From Lepisosteus oculatus (taxonomy: Eukaryota > Chordata > Actinopteri > Semionotiformes > Lepisosteidae), in contig NC_090709.1 of NCBI RefSeq assembly GCF_040954835.1, forward strand, positions 42,354,490 through 42,418,489: a stretch of 64,000 nt of DNA. Reading direction: 5' to 3'. Position 1 is the stretch's first letter, and each line of letters begins with the position of its first letter. Shown piece by piece: positions 10,258 through 21,700 of this stretch. Under the pieces are notes generated by a model. That model was not told where the DNA came from. It saw nothing but the letters and a program-made list of their open reading frames with translations, and did no database searches. A program made the translations under genes and the position numbers.

Positions 10258-12237
10258 TGAAGTGTTTGTATGTCTGGATATATCGATACCATAGAGTCTG
10301 TAAGATCCGCCTACTTCTCCGACCTCATCGAAAATCACCATAACAACCCCCAGACATCTCTTCTCCACCAGCCTGCTCAAGCCAAACTGCCCCACCACCT
10401 TACCTGCCTCATCGCAACTTTGCAACACATTCTTAAATTTCTTTAGCTCCAGGATCGACAACATCCGGCATCACATTCTCTCCACTGGGCCTATCATTTC
10501 CATACCTCCTCCCTCCTTCTCCAACGTTTCTGGTTCCCTGCTCTCCAGCTTCTCCCCTCTTGACTCTGCATCCCTCAGTAAACTGGTTTCACACATGAAA
10601 TCCACCCCCTCTATATTAGATCCCATTCCCACCACTTTATTTCAGTGCTGTTTCTCTTCTCTCTGTCCCATTGTCCTCAATATTTTACATGAATCCTTGA
10701 GCACTGGCGTTGTACCAACAGGCCTCAAAACTGCTGCCATTACCCCCATGCCAGAAAAGCCTAACATGGCTCTGGACAACCGAAACAATTTTCGCCCCAT
10801 CTCCAACTTACCCTTTCTTGCTAAAATCCTAGAACGTGCTGTCACACTTCAGTTGCATAACCACCTCATGACAAACAACCTTTTCGAACCCCTCCAATCT
10901 GGCTTCCATCAGCTTCACAGCACAGAAACTGCCTTGGTCAAAGTCACTAACGATCTGCTAATAGCTTCTGATTCTGGTTCTCTTTCTAAACTCATCCTTC
11001 TTGATCTCAGTGCTGCTTTTGACACTGTTGACCATGACATCTGACTTTCTCGTCTTGAGACTGTGTTTGGAGTTTCCGACGCCGCTCTCAAATGGCTCAA
11101 ATCTTACCTCACTGATCGCTGTCACTTTGTCTTTCTTGATGGTTATAGGTCTGAAATTGGTCTTGTTAAGTCTGGTGTTCCTCAGGGCTCAATACTGGGT
11201 CCCCAACTTTTCAGCATTTACATATTCCTACTTGGTCAGCTTTTAAGATCACATGGCCTCAGCTATCATTTCTACGCTGATGATACTCAAATATACATCC
11301 ATTCCATGACACAAATAGAATAGACAGCCACATCAAATTACATCTCTGACATAAGAATTGTGACCATTCTGAAGTCATGCTTATTGGCACCCCCCCATCA
11401 ACTTCGTAAAGCCAATCCTGTAACCCTATCTGTAGATGGTTCTGTACTTGAGCTTCAGTCTAAAATTGAATTGATTCTGGCTTAACATTCGACCCACATG
11501 TGCAGCATATTGTTAAAAACATCTTTCACCTCAGAAACATCGCTAGACTACGCCCTGTGTTATCACTAACTGTGGCTGAAAAGCTGCTCAACACATTTGT
11601 CTATCCCGAATTGACTACTGTAATGCTCTACTCGCTGGGGTATCTAAATCCACATTGACCCAAGTGCAGTATGTGCAAAATTCGGCGGCCAGACTCCCGA
11701 CCAGGTCTAGTGCAAGTGATCACATTACTCCTATCCTGGAGTCCCTGCACTGGCTTCCGGTCAAGTTTTGTGTCAACTTCAAAATCCTCCTGCTCACCTA
11801 TAAGACTCTGCATGGCTTGGCCCCTCAGTACCTGTCTGAGCTATCATTGCCCTACTCCCCACCTCGCAATCTTCGCTCTTCTAATTCTGCCCTCCTTACT
11901 GTCCCCCCAAGCCCGTCTACACTCTAGGGGTGACAGGACCTTCTCCTGTTATACCCCCAAGCTCTGGAACTCTCTGCCCAAGGATATCAGAGAGTCACCT
12001 TCTCCAAACTCCTTCAAATCCAGACTCAAAACATTTTCTTTTAGAAGAGCCTTTACTGAACTGGTTCTGTTCTTTACCCCTCAGCTCCTACTGTATTTAG
12101 CACCCCCATCTGCTGTCTCTTCTGCCTGTTCTCATAGTGTTCATCTTGTGTATTTTTAATTGTTTATTTTTAATTGTTGTTGTCATTCTGAGAAGCCACC
12201 TTTAAAGGTGCTATATAAAATAAAGTTTATTATTATT
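10258..12237 (+). mobile_element. L2-type LINE, broken reverse transcriptase and 3' tail
   Basis: Reading along the plus strand gives [14 protein letters not shown], then RT motifs [42 protein letters not shown] and YADDTQIYI. A TGA interrupts the frame just after DTVDHDI (11042-11044), with more stops and shifts later, so the copy is dead. The C-terminal region (APQYLSELSLPYSP, LWNSLPKDIR) and the 3' end (TTTAAAGGTGCTATATAAAA) are typical of L2-clade elements. The 3' tail resembles that of the 5S-SINEs here, consistent with L2 moving them. Confidence 0.88.
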
Positions 12238-12602
12238 ATGAGTTGTATTACATTCTTCAACTTTTCTTGAATAAAATACTTCGAAACGCTGGGGCCATGT
12301 CTTGTCATGCACACTATAAAAATTAGTTGTTTTTTTTTACAGCTCAGTTGTAACTTTTTGAACCCTTGTCCTGCCTGCTATTTTAGTGAGCTGCCAGCAG
12401 GTGGCATAACTAACAACTGCTTTTCACCCAGGCGATGAGTGTCGGTCATATGAAAGGCAGACTCTGCCTTGTGGTGAAAAAATAGCAGTTTTAGATAAGC
12501 CACCACTTTTTCCAACAACTTGAAATCAATACAGGCTTGCTGGAGGGGTTACTGGAGTCTATCCCAGCAAGCAACACCCTGCCCTGAATGGGATGCCAGT
12601 CT
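12238..12602. other. Intergenic, no gene seen
   Basis: Lies between the L2 LINE and a SINE. Nothing recognisable. The same holds for 7244-7769, 9912-10257, 13036-13429 and 13716-14102. Confidence 0.5.
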
Positions 12603-13035
12603 GTCTCGGTACCTGGAGGGTAGACCTCCTGGGAAAAACTAAGGTTGCTGCTGGGAGAGGTGTTGGTGGGGCCAGCAGGGGGCGCTCACCCTGCGGTCCA
12701 TGTGGGTCCTAATGCCCCAGTATAGTGACGGGGACACTAGACTGTAAACAGGCGCAGTCCTTCGGATGAGACGTAAAACCGAGGTCCTGACTCTCTGTGG
12801 TCATTAAAAATCCCAGGGCGTTTCTCGAAAAGAGTAGGGGTTCATCACTCTGCTCTCCTCCCCACTGAGACCTGATGTGTGGAGAGCGTTCTGGCGCACT
12901 ATGGCTGCCGTCGCATCATCCAGGTGGGGCTGCACATTGGTGGCGGTAGTGGGATTCCCCATGACCTGTAAAGCGCTTTGAGTGGAGTGTCCAGAAAAGC
13001 TCTATATAAGTGTAAGCAATTATTATTATTATTAT
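12603..13035 (+). mobile_element. 5S-headed SINE, 5'-truncated
   Basis: Begins inside the head (GTACCTGGAGGGTAGACC); has an internal deletion around 12840; ends with GTGTAAGCAATTATT. Confidence 0.85.
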
Positions 13036-13429
13036 GAAATGCATTTGCTATGTCCCGCTGGGGTTAAAATATGTCATACAGAAATACAAGCTTGGAAATG
13101 TGTAACTAAATGACATTCAAGCAAAACAGATGGGCACAACGTTCCTGTATGGTTATTTATTCGTTTAAAGCCCCATTTTGGATAGTTTCGATGCCTCGAG
13201 AAAAGTATATGTCCTTTCCTGGAATACAAAATGACAGAACGATGCCTGCAACAGGGGGCCATCTTGGCTCAGGGCCACACCGCACGGCCTGCATTTTGAC
13301 CCCAAATGGTGTCTGTCTCACTTCACAAAACCCCTTTTTACCTCATGACAAGAAGGCGTTAGTAGGTGTGGGGTTTTTTTTGTGTGGGTGTGAATTTCTG
13401 TCTTGATACTCTGTGATATGGAGATGAGC

Positions 13430-13715
13430 TCCTTAAGACATCCTAGAGATCACATCATGGTATAAATCCACAGTGAGCCCCTATAGGGGTCCTATAGATC
13501 ACAGGCAGGGTATCCATCCAAGCTGAGCCCCTATAGGGGTCCTATAGATCACAGGCAGGGTATCCATCCAAGGTGAGCCCCTATAGGGGTCCTATAGGCC
13601 ACAGCCAGGGTATCCATTCAAGGTGAGCCCCTATAGGGATCCTATAGATCACAGCTGGGGTATCCATCCAAGGTGAGCCCCTATAGGGATCCTATAGATC
13701 ACAGCCAGGGTATCA
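13430..13715. repeat. Minisatellite, about 60-base unit, five copies
   Basis: Unit landmarks are GTGAGCCCCTATAGGGGTCC, TATAGATCACAG and GGGTATCCATCCA. Confidence 0.88.
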
Positions 13716-14102
13716 ATCAATACTGTGGTACTTTCAATCTGTAGGCACAGACAAGTCTATAGGCCCTTGAAATGTCTTCATCTCCAGTAGGAAGCCCTGT
13801 CCTGTTCTCCTTCAAAAGAGAAAAGAAGATCGAAAACAAAGAGAGAACGTAACGCAACAGAATGTTTTTGTAATGCAATACAGTAAAGTGAACTCTTACG
13901 TATAGTATCCACACTGTGCACTGTGGTGTAGATCGATACGGTGTAGCAGATTACAATGATGTTTTCCCCCAAAACCCTTCTGTAAAACAGTAGTGCAATT
14001 TGCTACAGTGTGTTAATTTACACAGTGCAACAGAGCACACTGCCACACAGTACAATACCGCTCGAAAGAGTACAGCAGTAGCCCCCTGCAATACATATAG
14101 TA

Positions 14103-14812
14103 TACAGGTTGAAAATCCCTTATCCGAAATTCCAAACTCTGAAAAACTCCGAAATCCGCAACTTTCCAGCTCACAGGGATGTCATCGATGACGTACCCTC
14201 TCCCTCAAGTTTCTCGGACCCGATGTAGTTGTAATGTCTGGGGCTGCATTTATCTTCAAGTTTGTAAGCAGCGCTCATCATGTTTCGGTTTGGTTTTCTT
14301 GTACAGTTAGTACAAAACGTTATTTTTACGCGAGATCTGAATCTCCCCTCCATGTATGAGTGTAACGTGACTAGTGTCATTACTGTTACCTGTACTTGTA
14401 CTTGTATATTACTTTAAAAATAAAATGCTTTACATGACTTTTTTCAGTTTTCATTTTATTTACCTGTAATCATATTCGATGCTTTGTTTTTGTATGATAA
14501 AAAATAAAAGACAAATGGCGTACGTGTACTGTAACCTTTTAATCAAAACATGACATCGTAGGTGGAGACCGATATCTTACCTTTCTGATGGTGTTATGTT
14601 TAAAACATTATTAAAAATGTATACAAAACTACATTCAGGGTATATGTATAAGCTATATTATGAAATGGAAATGGATATCGTCTTTCGACTTGGGCCCCAT
14701 CCCCAAGCTGTCCCATTTCATAGATGCAAATATAAAAATATTCCGAAATCCAAAACAATCCGAAATCCGCAGGAATTTCGGATAAGGGATTCTCAACCTG
14801 TAGTATAGTATA
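14103..14812. mobile_element. Tigger-like (pogo) DNA transposon remnant
   Basis: Inverted ends CAGGTTGAAAATCCCTTATC (left) and the matching GATAAGGGATTCTCAACCTG (right) enclose 0.7 kb with TTGGGCCCCATCCCCAAGCT and AATATTCCGAAATCC, which match mammalian Tigger ends as I remember them. TA-rich sequence flanks both ends. No transposase frame remains. Confidence 0.7.
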
Positions 14813-15062
14813 GAATATAGATAGAAGGAAGTAGTGCACTCTAAAGAAGGCATGTAAGCTACTATAGCCCAGAATATAGAGCCTAGTTAGATACTGGTCA
14901 GAGTAGAGAGAAGCAGGTGTGAAAATGAAAGGTATGACATACGAGCAAGACACAAGACAGTTTGCCATCAAGAACAGGTCGATTGGCTCATCTCCCTCAT
15001 TTGGTAGCACGTAGCTAATTGATCTGCAGCTCTCATTCACAGCTGGTTCTTGAAATAGGTTA

Positions 15063-15405
15063 CTAGTGGGGTCCTAGTACAGATCCCTGTGGTACTCCCC
15101 TCATTTCAGTCCAGCATAACAAGGTGCAGATGAGTGTCATTCTGTGCGGCACATTGTCATAAGCTGTAGTATAGTGACATTTAACGCAGAAGGGCATTCC
15201 CCAAGAAAGCAGACCCCTGACAGAAATAAGGCAGAGCAGGGGTCCTAGTAGAGATCCCTGTGGTACTCCCCTCATTACAGTCTAGCATAACACTGTTGAG
15301 TGTCATTCTGTACGGCAGATTAAAATACACTGCTGGATAGTAACATTTAATGCAGAAGGGCATCAGAATGCAGATCCCTGACAGAAATAAGGAAGAGCAG
15401 GATTT
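15063..15405 (-). repeat. Two direct repeats of about 170 bases with a reverse-transcriptase motif
   Basis: Units at 15068-15239 and 15240-15405 align along their length (GATCCCTGTGGTACTCCCCT, CTGACAGAAATAAGG). On the minus strand each carries MRGVPQGS-x-LGP or a decayed form of it, the RT motif seen in LINEs. It looks like a tandemly duplicated LINE scrap just downstream of gene B. Confidence 0.5.
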
Positions 15406-15416
15406 TGTCTAATTTC

Positions 15417-15523
15417 TTACCCGTGCCTTTTTCTGGTCGCTCTGACAGCTGCAACTGTGGCCAAGAGGTACACCAGAGCTACCAGCCCCACTCCGGAGTA
15501 CATCAGACCTGTCTCACTGCCCT
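15417..15523 (-). CDS. Gene B exon 5: membrane segment and short basic tail
   Basis: Reading leftward, the exon encodes EGSETG, then a hydrophobic segment (LMYSGVGLVALVYLLATV) and RATRKRHG, with TAA at 15419-15417. The acceptor's pyrimidine tract is a pure CT microsatellite (15526-15559 on the plus strand reads as GA repeats). The stop lies in CACGGGTAAGAAA, which is also a strong donor site (CGG|GTAAGA), so use of further cytoplasmic exons to the left cannot be excluded. Confidence 0.75.
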
Positions 15524-15562
<39 letters not shown>

Positions 15563-18500
15563 CTCTAGTGACAGTGCGACGCCGAGACCGAATCGTAATG
15601 TTACTGTGTGTCATCCATGAGCTGGGGAAGCTTGCAGAAAATGGGACCGTAGATGTTGGCAGAACAAGACTTCCAGCGCAGGCTGATTGTACAATAACAC
15701 AACGAAATGCATATATAATAAGAACTGAATTTAATAATTGCTTACACTTCTATAGCGCTTTTCTGGACTCTCCCCTCAGAGCTTTTTACAGGTCATGGGG
15801 AATCCCACTACCACCACCAGTGTGCAGCTCCACCTGGATGATGCGACGGCAGCCATAGTGTGCCAGAACGCTCCCCATACCTCAGCTCTCAGTGGGGAGG
15901 AGAGCAGAGGGATGAAGCCAGTTCAGAGAGGGGGGTTATTAGGAGGCCATGATTGGTAAGGGCCCATTGGGAAATGTGGCCAGGACGCCGGGGTTACACC
16001 CCTACTCTTTTCGAGAAACGCCCTGGGATTTTTAATGACCACAGAGAGTCAGGACCTCGGTTTTACGTCTCATCCGAAGGACGGCGCCTTTTTACAGTCC
16101 AGTTTCCCCTGTCACTATACTGGGGCATTAGGACCCACACAGGTTGCAGGGTGAGCGCCCCCTGCTGGCCCCACTCACACCTCTCCCAGCAGCAACCTTA
16201 GTTTTTCCCAGGAGTCTCCCCTCCAGGTACTGACCAGGCTCACACCTGCTGAGCTCCAGTGGGGGGGGGGGGGGCTGCCAGTTGTGGGTTGCAGGGCGAT
16301 ATGGCTGCTGCCCATATGTATGTACAGCATTAGCTAATGCAGTTTGAAAAATGGGTAACCGCTGTCCGCTGGGAAATGAATGATATCCTCCTACTTTTGA
16401 TTGCTGAAGACAATGTGAAGCGACAGGGCTCGGCTGAAACAAAACACAAAGAACCGTGGGCAGCCAATTCCGGAAACGCGCCACTTTCTGGCCTTAGAAA
16501 CGAAGTAGGTTACAAAGTTCCAAAAGTAAGTTTGTAAGTTACAAAACAAGAGGAAGAAATTTCGGCCCATCTAAGACAACTGGTAGTTGGCAGCGAATGA
16601 ATCCCCACATCTGATCCAGCCATTTTGCAAAGGGAAGCGAGGATATCGGATTCGCCAACGTCGCTGGACAGCCCGTTTCCCACAATTCCCGGAAGGACGC
16701 TAAGCTGGCTCGAAGCGTGGGGTGGATTTCACAGCTCCGTCGGTCCAGGGCCGCTCGTTCAGGCCTAATTGCGGGACACCTCTACCAGACAGCCGCCATC
16801 AAACTCAAATACCGGACCCCCGCGCCGATACCTCACCTTGCAGGGCGAGGGTGACGTCCCAGGAGCTCCCGTCGTTGACCACACACTGGTACAGCCCCTG
16901 GTCCTCCGCGCTGAGGTTCCCCAGGAGGAGAGACAAGTTCCCCGGGGAGCTGGGGTGGGAGACCGTCGCCCGGCCGGCGTAGGCGGGGCTGATCCTCACA
17001 CCGGCGCCGTCGTAGCGCAGGATCTCTGTCCGCGCCTGGCGGCGGTGGAGCGTCCAGGCGAAGCTCGAGATCTCGGGGTGGGCGTTGGTGCAAGAGCAGC
17101 CCAGGAGGACCGAGTCCCCCCGCCGTCCTGTGATCTCCGCGGGAGCAGAGGCCGAAATGGCACAGCCTGAAGAAGAGCAGGCACGCTCGCTTTACTAAGA
17201 GGTCCCCGTCCGAAGCCTTTGACTTTTCCTTGTTCTATTGGTTTTTCCCATGACCGCGGTTTTGTTGTCCGTTTTCTAACCACTTGATCTGGTTACGGGG
17301 CTGCGGGGGAGTTGGAGCCTAGCCTGACAAGTGACGGGTAGGAGGCGGGATACACCCCGGGTGGGACGCCAGTTTATCACAGGGCAGACACACGCAGACA
17401 CAGACACAGGACACTCACTGGGCACTCACACAGGGGACACACAGGCCACTGACAGGAATCTCACAGGATACACACAGAGGACACTTGCACAGGACACTCA
17501 CACAGGACACTCACACACAGGACACTGACAGGAATCTCAGGATACACACAGAGGACACTTGCACAGGACACTCACACACAGGACACTGACAGGAATCTCA
17601 CAGGATACACACAGAGGACACTTGCACAGGACACACACACAGGACACTCACATACAGGACACTAACACACAGGACACTCACAGGCCACTGACAGGAATCT
17701 CACAGGATACACACAGAGGACACACACACAGGAATCTCACAGGATACACACAGAGGACACTCACACACAGGACACTCACAGGCCACTGACAGGAATCTCA
17801 CAGGATACACACAGAGGACACTTGCACAGGACATTCACAGACACACACACAGGACACTCACACACAGGACACTCACTGGGAGTGTGGAACAAGCTACTCA
17901 GCCACAAGTTGAAGCCGATACCCTGGCTTCTTCCAGGAACCAACTGGAAAAGATCCACTGCTCATGACAGGAGGCACTTCTATACCCAAAGGGTGGCAGG
18001 AGTGTGGAACAAGACACTCGGCCATGTGGTTGAAGCGGATAATTTGGCTACATAAAATTAGATCAATTAACTAAAAAAGTGTCAAAAACAGGTTAGTATA
18101 ATTAAACGGCCTCCTTTCGTGTGTAACCCTTGTTATGGTCTGAATCGAGCAGTACGTTACCTAGCACCCGGAGTTTCACAAGCGCCTCGTTGTTCCAGGG
18201 GTCACGACAACGGTACAGCCCCTGATCCCGCACGGTGAGGTTCCGGATGAGGAGGGAGAGGTTTCCGGGGCTGGCGGAGTAAAACACCGCCACCCTCTCT
18301 TCGTAGGAGGAGTTGACGCGCAGGCCCGCCCCATCGCGGCGCAGGAGGGGCCGCCCCCAGACGTTCCACGCGAAGCTGTCGGTCGCGGGCTGTGCGTCCG
18401 TGCAGGCGCAGGGTAGCAGGGCGGCGCCGCCGGAGTGCGCGACGATCTTCCGACTGCGAACTGTCACGGTGCAGCCTGCAGACAGGATACAGGCTTCCAG

Positions 18501-18736
18501 TGACAAAGAGACACCGAAGTGTGCTGTGGAATAATAACTGTCGTCATAATATTAATAAGAACAATACTAGCACTTTCCTGGACACTGCACTCAAAGCATT
18601 TTGGGTACAAGGCAGGATACACCCTGGATGGGACGCCAGTCCATCACAGGGCTGACACTCATAGCCCACACACAGTCTGGTGTCCTGTGTGGGTCCCATC
18701 CAGGGGTGTACCCTGCCTTGTGCCTGTTGCTTGCCA

Positions 18737-18785
<49 letters not shown>

Positions 18786-21700
18786 TGCTTACTCTTATAT
18801 AGCACTTTTCTGGACACTCCACTCAAAGTGCTTTACAGGTCAGGGGGAATCCCACTACCGCCACCAATGTGCAGCCCCACCTGGATGATGCGACGGCAGC
18901 AATAGTGCGCCAGAACGCTCCCCACACAGCAGCTCTCAGTGGGGAGGAGAGCAGAGTAATGCAGTCAATCCAGAGATGGGGATTATTAGGAGGCCATGAT
19001 TGGTAAGGGCCAATGGGAAATGTGGCCAGGACGCCGGGGTTACACCCCTACTCTTTTCGAGAAACGCCCTGGGATTTTCAATGACCACAGAGAGTCAGGA
19101 CCTCGGTTTTACGTCTCATCCGAAGGACGGCACCTGTTTACAGTATAGTGTCCCCGTCGCTATACTGGGGCATCAGGACCAACATGGACCGCAGGGTGAG
19201 CGCCCCCTGCTGGCCCCGCTAACACCTCTTCCAGCAGCAACCTTAGTTTTTCCCAGGAGTCTCCCCTCCAGGTACTGACCAGGCTCACACCTGCTGAGCT
19301 CCAGTGGGGGCTGCCAGTTGTAAGTTGCAGAGTGATATGGCTGCTGGCAAGAATAGGCTCCCCCCGTGACCCTAAATTGGAGAAAATGGTCAGAAAGAGA
19401 GAGAACGGTTTAGCGCGTCACCTTTCACAGTGAGCTTGACAGTCACGGAGCTCGGCGAGCTTCCACAGACACACTTGTACGTCCCGCTGTCTTTGGCGGT
19501 GAGGTTGGAGATGAGGAGCGAGAGGTTCCCCCGATTCAAAATCGTCACCCTGTCCTCGTACGAGGGCCGGACGTGCAGGCCTGTCCCGTCATTCCTCACT
19601 ATCGCCGTGCTGGCGCCGGAAGTGTTGGACAGGCTCCAGGTGCAGCTGTCCGTCTCCAGGTGCGTTTGGGGACAGGGCAGGAGAGCCGATTCTCCCGGGC
19701 GCACAGAGATCTTATCCTGTCGATGACGGATTAGGCTACATCCTGCAGGAGGAGACACGGTCAAAAGCCGGGCTTAGAAAGCCAGGATTGGTGATTGTAA
19801 AACAGTTGAAGGCAACGTTATGGGACATCCTGAGGCTAAAACTGCTTCACCTAGGTTTTGGTGTTCAATGAACAATTGTTCAGGAGGAGGTCAAGTTCTG
19901 ATCTCACACTTCACCCCTGCGGCTGGCTCCCTGGCTCATTCCTCGAAAGCGAGGAGAGCTGCGACAACGACTGATCTCTGGGCCGCACTGTCATTTCCTC
20001 AGCCTGGCGAGTTCGAAGTACAGAGGATGCTCTCAGGATTGCGATCCACGCGAACGTCTGAAACGATACTGTGTGATAGAACACTTCTGCGCACCCTGCT
20101 TCATCAAGTGTCCGAAAGTGCGGCGTGAGCAAACGGCTTTAGGATCTCAGTTTTGTTCCAACAATTTGCTCAGCTGAAAATGAGTGCCGAAAGATCTGAA
20201 ATAATGGTAATGGAGAGAAGAGGAGATACTAGGACCAATGTTGAGGAGACAAATGGAGGAAAACCGAAACAAGTTGATGGCTTTAAATACCTTGGATCGA
20301 AACTGGTAAAGGGAGGAGAAACACTGGAGGCAGGAAGACAAAGAGTGAAAGCTGGATGGAACAAGTGGAGAGAAATAACTGGAATAATCGGTGACAGGAA
20401 AATTCCTAGACAGTTAAAGTGCAAGACCGTGATTAGACCCGTACTACTGTGTGGAGCTGAATGCTCGGCCGTTGGGAAAGAGGGAAGAGAACTTGAGGAG
20501 AAGAACTGAAATGAGGATGTTGAGGCGGATTCTGCAGATTTCAATGAAGGATAAGATCAGAAATGAAGAAATCCGTCGACGACGTAGGGTGGCGGATGTG
20601 GTGGAGAAGATGCGAGAGGCGAGGTTACGGCGGTACGGACAGATCGCGAGGAGGGACGTTGAGGAAGTAACAAAGAGGGCGATGGGATTTGAGGTGGAAG
20701 GTGACAGAGGAAGAGGCCGGCCTAGAAAGAGATGGATAGACTGTGTGAGAAAAGCTATGGAGGTGTGTGAAGTGAGTGAGGAAGATGTGCTCGACCGAGA
20801 CCAGTGGAGAAGAGCAACCGAAGCAGCCGCCCCCAGGGCAGTCTGGGACTAAGGCTGTGAAAAAGAAGAAGAAGGAGAATTTTCTAAGCTTGCTGCTGAC
20901 CAGTGAAAATTTCTCGGCACATTAAATCCACTTTAACGTTATTATATTATTATTACGGCTGTATTACTATTATTACGACCGCATTCCTCGTGCTGGTGCT
21001 TCCCTAACACACTTTCTATCCCCAGGACCCTTCTTAACAACTACTCCATCCTGCAGGGGGGCGATCCCTCCATCGGTACCCTTTTTTCCCGAGCGCCCCA
21101 TCATCTCATACCGCCGGCCACCCAATCGACGTAAACTTCTGGTTCACAGCTCCCTCGGCGATCATCCCCACCAGGCACCTTCGCCCGCGAGAAAACTGGC
21201 CGCATCACCTGCGGATACAGATCTAACGACACGCTCCTTCGGGGGCCCCCCTCAGGTCGATTCCGGACCACCCAGGCGACATCCTGTACCTCCAGCAACT
21301 GCATCTCCTGCGGTGGGGAAACCAGCAGGAGACTCTGAGACCGCCTCGGAGAACACGTTCGGGGCCGTGGAGATGAGAGATCGCTCCAAGCCCACAGTTT
21401 CTCATTTCACCTCCGACTGACCTCTCGGTCTCTGTGCTCAAGGAAGGGTTCCTCAGCTTCAAGAGAAGGACAACCGAAACTAAACTCATCCTGAAACTAG
21501 GCTCACACCATCCCCCTCCTCCCAACGACCGACTTGTGTTCGTGTCATCTCTATTCTCATGCAGGTTTTGACTTCACACCTCTCTTCACCCCTCTCCACT
21601 TTGCACTTCCTGAGTGGCCTCTCTGCCTCCTCCCCTCTCGCAGCTTTTGGTCTATTTAATCTGTGCTGTCCGCCCTGTCTTTCTCACACCCGAAGAACTC

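Noticed and set aside
17380-17885. CRISPR-like repeated spacing
   Set aside because: An irregular minisatellite in an animal intron; no conserved repeat-spacer pattern.
20170-20544. 124-codon minus-strand frame opposite the RT remnant
   Set aside because: Shadow of the plus-strand reverse-transcriptase reading; no protein features of its own.
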